A stretch of 64,000 nucleotides of DNA from the NCBI RefSeq assembly GCF_000425505.1, contig NZ_AUDO01000016.1:28033-92032 (forward strand), in the 5' to 3' direction. The notes below the pieces were generated by a model, which saw only the letters and a list, made by a program, of their open reading frames with translations, did no database searches and was not told the origin of the DNA. A program made the translations under genes and the position numbers. Shown one piece after another: positions 35,673 through 45,640 of the stretch. The DNA comes from Flavobacterium frigidarium DSM 17623 (lineage in GTDB: Bacteria; Bacteroidota; Bacteroidia; Flavobacteriales; Flavobacteriaceae). How positions within the stretch are numbered: the stretch's first letter is position 1; the number at the start of each line of letters is the position of its first letter.

Positions 35673-36356
35673 TTAAACGGTTCTTTGAACTACTTCAAAA
35701 ATTTTAGTATCCTCACATTTCAATGTTTTAGAAGGGTATTTCATTAACAAAGCATAATCGTGAGTAGCCATAATAATGGTTTTTCCGTTTGCGTTGATGT
35801 TTCTTAAAACTTCGATAACTTCAGCGCTAGTTTGTGGATCTAAATTCCCTGTAGGTTCATCAGCTAAGATTAACTCAGGATCGTTAAGCAGCGCTCGTGC
35901 AATAGCGACACGTTGTTGTTCTCCACCAGAAATTTGATGAGGCATTTTTGAAGCATACACTTTCATACCTACTTTATCAAGAACTTCATCAATCTTGCGG
36001 TCCATTTCGTTCTTATCGGTCCATCCTGTTGCTTTTAGTACAAACAACATGTTGTCTTTAATAGAACGGTCTGGTAATAATTTAAAATCTTGAAATACGA
36101 TTCCTATCTTTCTTCTCAAGAACGGAATGTCGTTTTCTTTTAAAGTACCTAAGTCAAATTCTACAATGTGACCTTCTCCCTCAATTAGTGGCATGTCTGC
36201 ATAAAGCGTTTTCATTAAACTACTTTTTCCAGATCCTGTTTTTCCAATGATGTATAAAAACTCACCGTGGTTGACTTCCAAATTAATGTTAGATAAAATT
36301 ACTCTATCTTCTTGATATATGGTTGCGCTTTTTAAAGACAGTACTGGTTGAGACAT
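35673..36356 (-). CDS. ftsE: Cell division ATP-binding protein FtsE
   Basis: A 227-residue ABC ATPase. Walker A is GKTGSGKSS, the Q-loop lies in [14 protein letters not shown], the signature is SGGEQQR, and Walker B is [14 protein letters not shown]. FtsE works with FtsX at the septum to control peptidoglycan hydrolases. ftsX is not adjacent. The start at ATG 36,356 ([15 protein letters not shown]) is preferred to one 66 bp upstream because the promoter boxes lie inside that longer version. Confidence 0.93.
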   Translation of the reverse strand: MSQPVLSLKSATIYQEDRVILSNINLEVNHGEFLYIIGKTGSGKSSLMKTLYADMPLIEGEGHIVEFDLGTLKENDIPFLRRKIGIVFQDFKLLPDRSIKDNMLFVLKATGWTDKNEMDRKIDEVLDKVGMKVYASKMPHQISGGEQQRVAIARALLNDPELILADEPTGNLDPQTSAEVIEVLRNINANGKTIIMATHDYALLMKYPSKTLKCEDTKIFEVVQRTV

Positions 36357-36377
36357 AATTTGCGTTTGTTTAAGTTG

Positions 36378-36407
36378 TAAAAGTAATAAGTTAACGCTTG
36401 TATTCAA
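36378..36407 (-). promoter_or_regulatory. Promoter of ftsE
   Basis: The minus strand reads TTG (36,405-36,407), 19 bp, then TACTTTTA (36,378-36,385), one mismatch to TAnnTTTG. The predicted transcript starts about 18 nt before the chosen ATG. Confidence 0.6.
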
Positions 36408-36565
36408 AATAAATTTCATCATTAAAATAATAGTTTCTTATTGAGAATTAAGCAATAGTGATTGTGAATATTGGATTCGAAAATTTAGAATAAAATAAAA
36501 AATAATAGTTCAATATTTTTCATAATAAAAACCAAAAGAATTTCGTTATAAAGAATAGTTTATAA

Positions 36566-36573
36566 TACATTTG
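36566..36573 (+). promoter_or_regulatory. Candidate -7 element for the TPR gene
   Basis: TACATTTG is a full TAnnTTTG match 24 bp before ATG 36,598. It overlaps an in-frame upstream TTG, so the ATG is the likely start. Confidence 0.5.
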
Positions 36574-36597
36574 AATATTAAAAAAATCAAAAACAAA

Positions 36598-39500
36598 ATG
36601 CATAAATTTTCTTGGTTCTACTATTCCCTATTTTTAGCTGGTTCATTCTCTATGTCAGCGCAAAAATCAATAATATATACACACGAGTTAAAAGACTTTG
36701 ATAGAGCGGTTTACTTGTTTAAAGAACAGCAATACGCATCTGCACAAATCTTATTTGATAAGGTAAAAGAGGATACTGATAATGAGGAAGTAAAATCTGA
36801 CTGTGCTTATTATGAGGCAAATTGTGCCATTAGAATTGGGCAAGCAAACGCTGATGTATTGATGGAAAAGTTCGTTCAAGACTACCCTACAAGTGCAAGA
36901 AGCAATCAAGCGTATATCGAAGTAGCTCATTATTATTTTGAGCAAGGTGATTATGTAAAATCATTAGAGTGGTTTAATCGAGTAGATGAAAACCAACTAA
37001 GTGCTGCTGATAGAGATCAATTTAATTTCCAAAAAGGGTATGCTTTTTTTAATTCGAAAGAGAAAAAAGAAGCAACAACATACTTTAATAAGGTGGTTAA
37101 TTCTAAAGAGTTTGGTTCACAAGCCAAATATTATTTAGGATTTATGGCTTATGAAGGAGACGACTATAAAGAAGCAACGCGCTATTTTGACGAAGTTTCA
37201 AGTGAAGAAAAATACAAGGAGAAATTATCATATTATCAAGCTGATATGAATTTCAAATTAGGTAGTTTTCAAAAAGCGATTGATTTAGGTCAGAAAGCAA
37301 TGGCAAAATCAAATCCTGTTGAAAAGTCAGAGCTTAATAAAATTATTGGAGAAAGCTATTTTAACTTGAAACAATACGATAAAGCCATACCTTATTTATC
37401 ACAATATAAAGGAAAGCAGGGGAAATGGAACAATACAGATTTCTACCAGTTAGGATATGCTTACTATAAACAAAAAGATTACGGGAATGCTATTTCTCAG
37501 TTTAATAAAATCATTAACGGTAATGATTATGTAGCACAAAATGCCTATTATCATTTAGGAGAGAGTTACTTAAATGTAGATAAAAAGCAGCAAGCTTTAA
37601 ACGCATTTAAAAATGCTTCTGAAATGACTTTTGATGCTTCGATTCAAGAAGATGCGAGTTTAAATTATGCCAAATTGAGTTACGAAATAGGAAATTCATA
37701 CCAAACAGTTCCTGAAATATTATTAGGGTTTGTTAAAAAATATCCTAATAATGCTAGCCGTCCTGATATTGAAAGGTTATTGATTGACTCATACATTTCG
37801 TCAAAAAATTATAAAGAGGCTTTGGTGCTATTGGAGAAAAATAAAGGTCCGGAAAATAAATTGGCCTACCAAAAAGTTACTTTTTACAGAGGTTTAGAAT
37901 TGTACACTAATAGAAATTACACCGAAGCTGGGAAAATGTTCAATAGTTCACTTGAAGGTGCTATGGATGCCAATTTTACTGCAAGAGCACTTTTCTGGAA
38001 GGGAGAAACAGAGTATGTTTTACAAGATTTCAAAAGTGCTTTAGTAAGCTATAAACAATTTCTAGTGGCACCTAATGCGACAAGCACACCAGAATATAAA
38101 AACAGTAATTACAATATTGCTTACACCTATTTTAAATTAAAAGATTACGATCAAGCTGCGGCTTACTTCCAAAAACAAATTGACGGCGGTAAACTAGATA
38201 CTGACAGAAGAAACGATGCTTATTTGCGTTTAGCAGATAGTTATTTTGTTACTTCAAAGTACTGGCCAGCAATGGAAGCATACAATAAAGTAATCGATGC
38301 AAAAGGTGTTGATGCTGACTATGCTTACTATCAAAAAGCACTTTGCTACGGTTTTGTATCTCGAAATGACACTAAAATCACAGAGTTAAATAACTATTTG
38401 CAATTGTACCCTAAGTCTAATTATCGTGACGATGCCATGTACGAATTGGCAAATACATATGTGGCCAGTAATAAGCAAGACTTAGCTTTAAAAACATTTG
38501 ATAGTTTAATTGCTGAAAGTAAAAACGGAACGTATACGGCAAAATCACTTTTACGACAAGGTTTAGTATATTACAACTCAGATAAAAATGATTTGGCTTT
38601 AACCAAATTTAAAAAGGTTGCTGCGTCGTATCCAAAAACACCAGAAGCGCTTGAAGCAGTGTCTTCTGCAAGGTTGATTTATGTTGACGGTGGTCGTGTT
38701 GATGAATATGCAAGTTGGGTTCGCACATTAGACTTTGTTGCTGTTACAGATGCTGATCTAGATAATGATACATATGAGTCAGCAGTGAAACAATTCGAAC
38801 AAAATAACTTCAAGCAAGCGATTACTGGGTTTACAGCTTATATTTCGAGTTTTCCAAAAGGGATTAATTCGCTAAAAGCTAATTTCTATTTGGCTCAAGC
38901 TTACTATTCAGAAGGACAAAAAAGTAAAGCAGTTCCTAATTATCAGTTTGTAATTAACGAACCTAGAAGTGAGTTTACAGAGCAGTCATTAGCACGTTTG
39001 TCTCAAATTTTACTAGATGGTAACGATAAATCATCTGCGATTCCAGTATTAGCTCGTTTAGAAAATGAAGCTAATTTTGCTCAAAATAAGGTTTTTGCGC
39101 AGTCTAATTTAATGAAATTGTACTACGATAATAAAGATTATTCTAACTCAGTTATTTATGCTGACAAAGTTTTAAGCAGTGCTAAGATTGATGATAATGT
39201 TAAGAGCGATGCGCAAATCATTATCGCTAGATCTGCAATTAAAACTGGTGACGAAGCAAAAGCGAGAGCTGGATATGCAAAAGTGCTTACCATTGCAAAA
39301 GGGGAGCTAGCGGCAGAGGCATTGTACTATGACGCATACTTTAAAAACAAGGACGGAAAATTTGAACTTTCGAATACCGTAGTGCAAAAATTAGCTAAAA
39401 GTTATTCTAGTTATAGATATTATGGTGCAAAAGGATTGGTAGTAATGGCTAAAAACTTCTACGGATTAAAAGATAGTTTTCAAGCGACCTATATATTAGA

Positions 39501-39612
39501 TAACGTTATTAAAAATTTTAGTGATTTTCAAGATGTTGTTGCCGAAGCTCAAAAAGAATTATCTATGATAAAAACAGAAGAAGCAAAAACAAATTCATCT
39601 ATCGGGCGTTAA
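36598..39612 (+). CDS. Large exported tetratricopeptide-repeat protein
   Basis: From ATG 36,598 the protein has 1004 residues and begins with a signal peptide (MHKFSWFYYSLFLAGSFSMS, cut near SAQ). Nearly all the rest is TPR-like helical pairs, such as FNKIINGNDYVAQNAYYHLG, YNIAYTYFKLKDYDQAAAYF and LRLADSYFVTSKYWPAMEAY, which form a long superhelical scaffold. It should sit in the periplasm or on the outer membrane and bind other proteins. A PhzF-like gene follows by 51 bp and an outer-membrane receptor-like gene comes after, so the group is probably one operon, possibly for envelope assembly (inference). Confidence 0.88.
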   Translation: MHKFSWFYYSLFLAGSFSMSAQKSIIYTHELKDFDRAVYLFKEQQYASAQILFDKVKEDTDNEEVKSDCAYYEANCAIRIGQANADVLMEKFVQDYPTSARSNQAYIEVAHYYFEQGDYVKSLEWFNRVDENQLSAADRDQFNFQKGYAFFNSKEKKEATTYFNKVVNSKEFGSQAKYYLGFMAYEGDDYKEATRYFDEVSSEEKYKEKLSYYQADMNFKLGSFQKAIDLGQKAMAKSNPVEKSELNKIIGESYFNLKQYDKAIPYLSQYKGKQGKWNNTDFYQLGYAYYKQKDYGNAISQFNKIINGNDYVAQNAYYHLGESYLNVDKKQQALNAFKNASEMTFDASIQEDASLNYAKLSYEIGNSYQTVPEILLGFVKKYPNNASRPDIERLLIDSYISSKNYKEALVLLEKNKGPENKLAYQKVTFYRGLELYTNRNYTEAGKMFNSSLEGAMDANFTARALFWKGETEYVLQDFKSALVSYKQFLVAPNATSTPEYKNSNYNIAYTYFKLKDYDQAAAYFQKQIDGGKLDTDRRNDAYLRLADSYFVTSKYWPAMEAYNKVIDAKGVDADYAYYQKALCYGFVSRNDTKITELNNYLQLYPKSNYRDDAMYELANTYVASNKQDLALKTFDSLIAESKNGTYTAKSLLRQGLVYYNSDKNDLALTKFKKVAASYPKTPEALEAVSSARLIYVDGGRVDEYASWVRTLDFVAVTDADLDNDTYESAVKQFEQNNFKQAITGFTAYISSFPKGINSLKANFYLAQAYYSEGQKSKAVPNYQFVINEPRSEFTEQSLARLSQILLDGNDKSSAIPVLARLENEANFAQNKVFAQSNLMKLYYDNKDYSNSVIYADKVLSSAKIDDNVKSDAQIIIARSAIKTGDEAKARAGYAKVLTIAKGELAAEALYYDAYFKNKDGKFELSNTVVQKLAKSYSSYRYYGAKGLVVMAKNFYGLKDSFQATYILDNVIKNFSDFQDVVAEAQKELSMIKTEEAKTNSSIGR

Positions 39613-39663
39613 TGACTTTAATAGTTTAAAAAGCACGAGAAGCTGCATTAAAATAATTTAGAA

Positions 39664-40527
39664 ATGACTATTCCGTTTTATATTGTCGACGTATTTACAA
39701 ATACAAAATATGCTGGAAATCAGTTGGCTGTTTTTATGAATGCTGAGGCATTAACGACAACAGAAATGCAACAAATTGCTACCGAGATCAATTTTGCTGA
39801 GAGCACCTTTGTCACATCGATTGATGAGAAAAAAAATGCTGCAGCAATAAAAATTTTTACTCCAGCACATGAAATGAAATTTGCAGGTCATCCTATTATA
39901 GGTACGTCATGGGTTTTATTAAATAAAGTTTTTGAAAAGAATGCTAACACGCTTGAATTGCAAGTTCCTATTGGAGGAATTAAAGTGAAGCAAGAAAAGG
40001 ATTTGATATGGCTGAAGGCAGCACAACCTGAATTTTTTGATGTTTTGAAAAAAGAGGAGTTTGCCAAATTTAGTACGTTGTCAATAAGTGATTTTGATGA
40101 ACGATTTAAAATACAAGAAGTAACAACAGGAAGTGCCTTTGTTATTGTTCCCGTAAAAAATAAATCTGTTTTAAGTTCGCTTAAAATCGATAAAGAAAAT
40201 ACAGTCAAGTGGCTCGAAGACAATTGTAAAACAGCGCATAAAGCTTTATATTTCTTTTGTATCGAAGAGGAGCAATTAACGAGTCGTATGTTTTGTATTG
40301 AGAATGATCAAGTAATTGAGGATGCTGCTACAGGAAGTGCGAGTACTTGTTTACAGGCTTACTTATTAAAGTATCATAATAATTCAATTGTGCTAATCAA
40401 CAATCAAGGAGAGTTTATTAATCGAAGTTCTCAAATTCATTTTGATGGTCGATTAGAAAACGAAGTCTATGATATCAACATTGGAGGCGTTACAAAATAT
40501 GTCGCTCAGGGCGAATGGGAAGTGTAA
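39664..40527 (+). CDS. PhzF family isomerase-like protein
   Basis: A 287-residue two-lobed protein of the PhzF/DAP-epimerase fold. Typical blocks are FYIVDVFTNTKYAGNQLAVF at the start, EINFAESTFVT (with the conserved Glu of PhzF), FAGHPIIGTSWVLL and EDAATGSASTCLQAYLL. PhzF itself isomerises a phenazine precursor. No phenazine genes are present, so the natural substrate is unknown. It lies between the TPR and receptor-like genes, 51 bp after the former. Confidence 0.9.
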   Translation: MTIPFYIVDVFTNTKYAGNQLAVFMNAEALTTTEMQQIATEINFAESTFVTSIDEKKNAAAIKIFTPAHEMKFAGHPIIGTSWVLLNKVFEKNANTLELQVPIGGIKVKQEKDLIWLKAAQPEFFDVLKKEEFAKFSTLSISDFDERFKIQEVTTGSAFVIVPVKNKSVLSSLKIDKENTVKWLEDNCKTAHKALYFFCIEEEQLTSRMFCIENDQVIEDAATGSASTCLQAYLLKYHNNSIVLINNQGEFINRSSQIHFDGRLENEVYDINIGGVTKYVAQGEWEV

Positions 40528-40618
40528 TAAAAAAAAATAGCAATACAATCAGTTAATGTAAAATGCGAGGTAGGAGACAAAAATCCCTAAAGCATTTATT
40601 ATAATAAAATAAACAAAC

Positions 40619-42373
40619 ATGAATTTTAATTTTCAAAATAAGATTATCCTAGGTGGGCTATTAATGGCTTTTCAATTTACGATTGCTCAAAAAAAGGAGG
40701 AAAGCATAGGGTCTGAAGTAGTGAATGTTGTGAAACCTTACACTGCTACAATTTCAGATGCATTTAAAGTGCCTGAGACACCGGTTCTAGATGATGAGGG
40801 AAATGCAAAAAAGGAAAATGTGAAATACACTATATTTTCGTTTCCGGTAGCCTCTACATTCACGCCATCAAAAGGGAAGGCAGAAGGAGTAGAGCGCACA
40901 AAAAAAGCACGACTGTTCAATAATTACGCAACGCTAGGTTTTGGAAGTTACGGTAACATAAACGGAGAGCTTTTTGTTAATCAGGAATTAGGTGATAATG
41001 ATTATGTAGGAGGAATGTTTCGTCATTTGTCTTCTCAAGGAGGAATATCTGGTGTAGCACTAGATGATAAATTCTACGATACAAGTATTGATTTAACTTA
41101 CGGTTCGAATTATAAAGACATGTCTTGGAACGTAGATTTAGGATATCAAAACCAAATCTATAACTGGTACGGTTTACCAAGTGAATTTGGAAATAGCCTT
41201 TCGGATAATGATCGTTCTAATCTAATCAATTCAATTGATCCACAGCATACGTATAATAATTTTTCTGCTGGAGGAAAAATAGCATTTACTGAAGGAGTTT
41301 TGAGTAAAGCTTCGGTAAAATTCAATCACTTTTCAGATTCGTTTGGCTCTGTAGAGAATAGGTTTTACGTGAAACCAACTGTACAATTTGATGTTTTTGA
41401 TCAGTTTATCAAAACCAATTTTATTGTTGATTATGTAGGCGGAAGTTTCGATAATAATTATACTAACAACAATCTTACTGATTTAAAATATGGTTATACA
41501 AATGTTGGAGTTGAACCAAGTTTTGTTGTTCAGCAAGATGATTGGACTTTAAATATTGGTGCAGGATTATACTATAGTATGGATAAGGAAAATAGTGATA
41601 ATCAATTTTTTGTGTATCCACAAATCAATGCGTCTTACAAAGTAGTTGGTGATTTAATGATTTTCTATGCTGGAGCAGAAGGTGGTTTACAGCAAAATTC
41701 ATATAGTGATTTTGCAAATCAAAACACTTTTTTATCTCCTACTTTAGGAATCAGACCTACAGACAAACAATATGATGTTTTTGCAGGTTTAAAAGGGAGA
41801 CTTACTAATAATGTGAGTTATAATGTAAAAGGATCTTATAAAAACGAAAGAAACAAAGCGTTGTTTAAAAGCAACGATTATAGCGAGAACGCAAGCAACA
41901 GTGAGTACGGTTTTGGGAATTCATTTCAAGTTGTTTATGATGACATGAGAACTTTGAGTTTGACAGGAGATTTAAAAGCGGCTTTCTCAGAAAATGTAAG
42001 TGTGGGAATTGGAGGTACATTTAATAGTTACACAAATGACATCCAGCAAGAAGCTTGGAATTTGCCAGAGATTCAGCTTAATGCAAACGTTGACTTCACA
42101 ATAACGCCAAAATGGTACGCTGGAGCAACTGTTTTTTATGTAGGGGAACGTAAAGATCTTCAATCGAATACACGTTTTACTGTTAACAATACACCTGTTA
42201 CGTTAGAAAGTTACTTTGATGCAAATGCACATGTGGGTTACAAGTACAACGATCGCTTAACAGCTTTTGTGAGAGCTAATAACATAGGAAGTCAAGCATA
42301 TCAAAAATGGTTGAATTATGAGGTTCAAAGCTTCCAGATTATGGTAGGAGCAAATTATAAATTTGATTTTTAA
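40619..42373 (+). CDS. TonB-dependent-receptor-like outer-membrane protein
   Basis: A 584-residue exported protein (signal MNFNFQNKIILGGLLMAFQF, cut near TIAQ). A short N-terminal section (EVVNVVKPYTATISDAFKVP) precedes about 480 residues of alternating strands rich in Tyr, Asn and Gly (NYATLGFGSYGNINGELFVN) that end in FQIMVGANYKFDF, a proper barrel terminus. No plug domain with the usual YG..G signature is visible, so it is a plugless or divergent barrel. Its neighbour is the large TPR protein and the pair recurs, to my memory, in Flavobacteriia. The transported molecule, if any, is unknown. Confidence 0.8.
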   Translation: MNFNFQNKIILGGLLMAFQFTIAQKKEESIGSEVVNVVKPYTATISDAFKVPETPVLDDEGNAKKENVKYTIFSFPVASTFTPSKGKAEGVERTKKARLFNNYATLGFGSYGNINGELFVNQELGDNDYVGGMFRHLSSQGGISGVALDDKFYDTSIDLTYGSNYKDMSWNVDLGYQNQIYNWYGLPSEFGNSLSDNDRSNLINSIDPQHTYNNFSAGGKIAFTEGVLSKASVKFNHFSDSFGSVENRFYVKPTVQFDVFDQFIKTNFIVDYVGGSFDNNYTNNNLTDLKYGYTNVGVEPSFVVQQDDWTLNIGAGLYYSMDKENSDNQFFVYPQINASYKVVGDLMIFYAGAEGGLQQNSYSDFANQNTFLSPTLGIRPTDKQYDVFAGLKGRLTNNVSYNVKGSYKNERNKALFKSNDYSENASNSEYGFGNSFQVVYDDMRTLSLTGDLKAAFSENVSVGIGGTFNSYTNDIQQEAWNLPEIQLNANVDFTITPKWYAGATVFYVGERKDLQSNTRFTVNNTPVTLESYFDANAHVGYKYNDRLTAFVRANNIGSQAYQKWLNYEVQSFQIMVGANYKFDF

Positions 42374-42400
42374 TTTGGCTTTAAGCCAAAACGATTGCAT

Positions 42401-42438
42401 AAAAAAATGGCTTCCTAATTCTAGGAAGCCATTTTTTT
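42401..42438. terminator. Bidirectional terminator
   Basis: A near-perfect 17-bp stem (AAAAAAATGGCTTCCTA with TAGGAAGCCATTTTTTT) and a 4-nt loop between convergent genes. Confidence 0.96.
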
Positions 42439-42456
42439 TATTGGTTCGAAAAAGAA

Positions 42457-43002
42457 TTACTCTGTAAATGGAACAGCAACTCTTGTTTTATCCCAACCTA
42501 AGTTAAGTACGATACCATTGTCGGCTTTTGTGAAAACCATAGAGAAATTTTCTAATGAGTCTGCCGCTTGAGTTGCAGGAACTTTCAAACGAGCAACATC
42601 ATTTGCTTCTTTATAAAAGTAAGAGCCCCATACATTAAGGTCTGTGCTTAATATAATGGTGTAAGAATCTTTTTCAGGAATAGCATACATAGTATAAGTT
42701 CCTGCTTTTACTTTTGTTTCACCTAACTTCATGTCTTTGTAAAGTGTAACTTCTGCAGCCTCGTTTGCTCCAGTTCTCCATACTTTTCCTGCTGGTGCTA
42801 GTTCTTCCAAGCTACGTCCTTTTAATTCCGGGCGGCTGTAAGTAACCTTAGCTAATTTTGCTGCATCCTTATAATCATTAGGATATGATGCAACATCCAT
42901 AGGGCTCTTATCTAAGTCTGGAAATTTTTGAGCTGTAGCGCTAACTGACAGTAATGTAGTCATACTAAAAGCCATTGCGGCAACAAGTGTAGATTTTTTC
43001 AT
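42457..43002 (-). CDS. DUF2911 family exported protein
   Basis: 181 residues with a signal peptide (MKKSTLVAAMAFSMTTLLSV, cut near ATAQ). The family core is clear: VTYSRPELKGRSLEELAPAG, VWRTGANEAAEVTLYKDMKL and KAGTYTMYAIPEKDSYTIIL. DUF2911 proteins are common in Bacteroidota and have no established function. The gene stands alone, converging with the outer-membrane protein gene. Confidence 0.9.
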   Translation of the reverse strand: MKKSTLVAAMAFSMTTLLSVSATAQKFPDLDKSPMDVASYPNDYKDAAKLAKVTYSRPELKGRSLEELAPAGKVWRTGANEAAEVTLYKDMKLGETKVKAGTYTMYAIPEKDSYTIILSTDLNVWGSYFYKEANDVARLKVPATQAADSLENFSMVFTKADNGIVLNLGWDKTRVAVPFTE

Positions 43003-43112
43003 AAATAGGTTTTAAATTAATTTGAGCTAAAATTATCAATTGTGACTTTAAAATTATCACAACAGTTGTTAAATTTTAGAAAATATTCTCGTATCTAGCT
43101 ATGATAAAAGGC

Positions 43113-43120
43113 TAACTTTG
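43113..43120 (+). promoter_or_regulatory. Candidate -7 element for the Gre-like gene
   Basis: TAACTTTG is a full TAnnTTTG match, 63 bp upstream of ATG 43,184. Confidence 0.4.
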
Positions 43121-43183
43121 GGTCCTTCCATGGGATAAAATTATCTTGATGGAATTAGCATCACTTTTTTAATTTAGATAAAT

Positions 43184-43633
43184 ATGACATTCAAAAATAA
43201 AATATACAGTCACTATAAGTTGCTCGTTCAAGACCGCGTGGATGTTTTTAGAGATATGATTACTGCCTTAACAGAAGATTCTAAAAATGACGCAAAAGGT
43301 TCTGCTGGCGATAAACACGAAACTGCGTTATCGATGATGCATCTTGAGCAGGAAAAATTAAATACTAAGTTGAAAGAGGTTTTAGAACAAAGTGCGGTTT
43401 TAGATAAAATGGATCCTAACACAGTTTCAGAAAAAATCATTCGAGGTAGTCTAGTCAAAGCAAATGGAATTTTTTTATATCTTTCTCTAGCGTTGCCCAA
43501 AATCAGTATCGATGGTGTGAATGTTATCGCACTCTCTCCACAGTCACCTTTAGGTAGCAAACTAATGGGGAATAGCGTTGGCTTTACTTTTAATATAAAC
43601 TCGACAACCTACACTATAGAAGAGATTCAGTAA
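43184..43633 (+). CDS. GreA/GreB C-terminal-domain-like protein
   Basis: 149 residues. An N-terminal helical pair (VFRDMITALTEDSKNDAKGS and HLEQEKLNTKLKEVLEQSAV) and a C-terminal FKBP-like part (IDGVNVIALSPQSPLGSKLM then GFTFNINSTTYTIEEI) follow the plan of transcript-cleavage factors. The helical pair is shorter than in GreA and I do not see the acidic tip, so cleavage activity is doubtful. Binding to the RNA polymerase secondary channel is a guess from the domain. Database entries for relatives are sometimes labelled 3-oxoacyl-ACP synthase, which this sequence does not support. Confidence 0.7.
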   Translation: MTFKNKIYSHYKLLVQDRVDVFRDMITALTEDSKNDAKGSAGDKHETALSMMHLEQEKLNTKLKEVLEQSAVLDKMDPNTVSEKIIRGSLVKANGIFLYLSLALPKISIDGVNVIALSPQSPLGSKLMGNSVGFTFNINSTTYTIEEIQ

Positions 43634-43718
43634 TATTTGCTTACAAATTACAAGTCATAATATTACTTTTTTCAACTTTTTAGGAAAAAGCGAATTGTTT
43701 TTATTACTGTATTTCATT

Positions 43719-43763
43719 AAAAAGCTAATTCTAGTTATAAAGTGTAACTGGAATTAGCTTTTG
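43719..43763 (+). terminator. Terminator of the Gre-like gene
   Basis: A long stem AAAAGCTAATTC-AGTTA with TAACT-GAATTAGCTTTT, a 6-8 nt loop and a short T tail. Confidence 0.75.
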
Positions 43764-43834
43764 TGTTTTTGGATTGTAAGTGTTATTGCATCTTTGCTTT
43801 ATCAAATTAAATAAACAGTTAAAAATATATCGTT

Positions 43835-45511
43835 ATGTGTGGAATAGTATGTGCCTTTGATCTAAAACAAAAAGCGGAAGCTTTAAGACCGCAAGTATTA
43901 GAAATGTCTAAAATTATCCGTCACCGTGGACCAGACTGGAGCGGAATCTATAGTAATGACAAAGCAATTATGTCTCATGAGCGTTTGGCAATTGTAGATC
44001 CTGCTTCTGGAAAACAACCATTATTTAGCAAAGACGGTAAATTTGTATTGGCTGCAAATGGAGAAATCTACAACCACAGAGAATTACGCAAGCAATTTGA
44101 AGGTAAATATCAGTTTCAAACAGAGAGTGACTGTGAAGTTATCTTGGCTTTATACCAAGAAAAAGGACCACACTTTGTAGACGAAATGAACGGAATCTTT
44201 GGTTTTGCGATCTACGATGTTGAAAAAGATGAATATTTTATTGCTCGCGATCACATGGGAATTATTCCTTTGTATATTGGTTGGGATCAGCACGGAACTT
44301 TCTACGTGGCCTCTGAGTTGAAAGCCTTAGAAGGATATTGCACTAAAATTCAATTATTTCCTCCTGGACATTATATGACTAGTAAAGATGGTGAATTTGT
44401 GCAGTGGTACAAAAGAGATTGGACAGAATACGAAAACGTGAAGGATAACGAAACGCATATTGAGGATATTAAAGTTGCTCTAGAAGCAGCGGTTCACAGG
44501 CAGTTAATGAGTGATGTGCCTTACGGAGTTTTACTTTCTGGAGGTTTAGATTCTTCGATTACTTCGGCTGTGGCCAAAAAATATGCGCAAAAAAGAATTG
44601 AATCTGGAGACACTGCAGATGCATGGTATCCGCAATTGCATTCCTTCTCTGTAGGTTTAGAAGGTTCGCCAGATTTAGCTGCAGCGCAAATCGTAGCAGA
44701 TCATATTGGAACTATTCACCACGAAATTAAATTCACTATTCAAGAAGGTTTAGATGCTGTAAAAGATGTTATTTATAACTTAGAGACTTATGATGTGACT
44801 ACAATTAGAGCATCGACTCCTATGTGGCTAATGGCTAGAGTTATTAAGTCAATGGGAATCAAAATGGTATTGTCTGGTGAAGGTGCAGATGAGTTATTTG
44901 GAGGATATTTGTACTTTCATAAAGCACCAAATGCTCAAGAATTTCATGAAGAAAACGTACGTAAATTGAGTAAGTTACACATGTATGATTGTTTAAGAGC
45001 AAACAAAAGTTTAGCTGCATGGGGAATTGAAGGACGTGTACCATTCTTAGATAAAGAATTTATGGATGTTGCCATGCGCATCAACCCACAAGATAAAATG
45101 ATCAACAAAGAACACCCTATGGAAAAATGGGTTGTTCGTAAAGCATTTGAAGATATGTTGCCACCAAGTGTTGCTTGGAGACAAAAAGAGCAATTTAGTG
45201 ATGGAGTAGGATATGGGTGGATTGATAAATTAAAAGAAGTAGTAGCTGAGGAAGTTTCTGATGAACAATTAGCTAATGCTAAGTACAAGTTTCCTTTACA
45301 AACTCCTACTTCAAAAGAAGAATATTATTATCGTTCTATTTTTGCAGAGCACTTCCCGAGTGATGCTGCAGCGTTATGTGTGCCTCAGGAAGCAAGTGTT
45401 GCTTGCAGTACACAAATAGCGTTAGAATGGGATGAGGCTTTTAAAAACATGAACGACCCATCTGGTAGAGCAGTGGCTAGTGTTCACGATGATGCCTACG
45501 TAAAAGCATAG
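43835..45511 (+). CDS. asnB: Asparagine synthetase B, glutamine-hydrolysing (paralogue 1)
   Basis: 558 residues. The N-terminal class II glutaminase begins with the catalytic Cys2 (MCGIVCAFDL) and has RHRGPDWSG and NGEIYNHREL. The C-terminal synthetase has the ATP-binding SGGLDSS loop and later VLSGEGADELFGGYLYF. It converts aspartate to asparagine with ATP and glutamine. It carries about 20 more residues than the second copy, mostly at internal loops (KYAQKRIESGDTADAWYPQL) and the C-terminus. It is followed by a terminator, so is probably monocistronic. Confidence 0.96.
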   Translation: MCGIVCAFDLKQKAEALRPQVLEMSKIIRHRGPDWSGIYSNDKAIMSHERLAIVDPASGKQPLFSKDGKFVLAANGEIYNHRELRKQFEGKYQFQTESDCEVILALYQEKGPHFVDEMNGIFGFAIYDVEKDEYFIARDHMGIIPLYIGWDQHGTFYVASELKALEGYCTKIQLFPPGHYMTSKDGEFVQWYKRDWTEYENVKDNETHIEDIKVALEAAVHRQLMSDVPYGVLLSGGLDSSITSAVAKKYAQKRIESGDTADAWYPQLHSFSVGLEGSPDLAAAQIVADHIGTIHHEIKFTIQEGLDAVKDVIYNLETYDVTTIRASTPMWLMARVIKSMGIKMVLSGEGADELFGGYLYFHKAPNAQEFHEENVRKLSKLHMYDCLRANKSLAAWGIEGRVPFLDKEFMDVAMRINPQDKMINKEHPMEKWVVRKAFEDMLPPSVAWRQKEQFSDGVGYGWIDKLKEVVAEEVSDEQLANAKYKFPLQTPTSKEEYYYRSIFAEHFPSDAAALCVPQEASVACSTQIALEWDEAFKNMNDPSGRAVASVHDDAYVKA

Positions 45512-45530
45512 TCTTTTTGATACTGTTTAT

Positions 45531-45563
45531 AAAAAGCGCCACAATTTTGTTGGCGCTTTTTTT
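45531..45563 (+). terminator. Terminator of asnB paralogue 1
   Basis: A stem AAAAAGCGCC/GGCGCTTTTT with a T-run, 20 bp past the stop. Confidence 0.88.
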
Positions 45564-45640
45564 GTAACTCTCAATTTATAAAGCACAGCTATTTTTATAT
45601 TGCAGTTCTTTACCTATATTAGCCTATCAAACCAAGTATT

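Noticed and set aside
42375..42389. Hairpin TTGGCTT/AAGCCAA just after the receptor-like gene as its terminator
   Set aside because: It lacks a T-run; the much stronger stem at 42,401-42,438 is the likely terminator.
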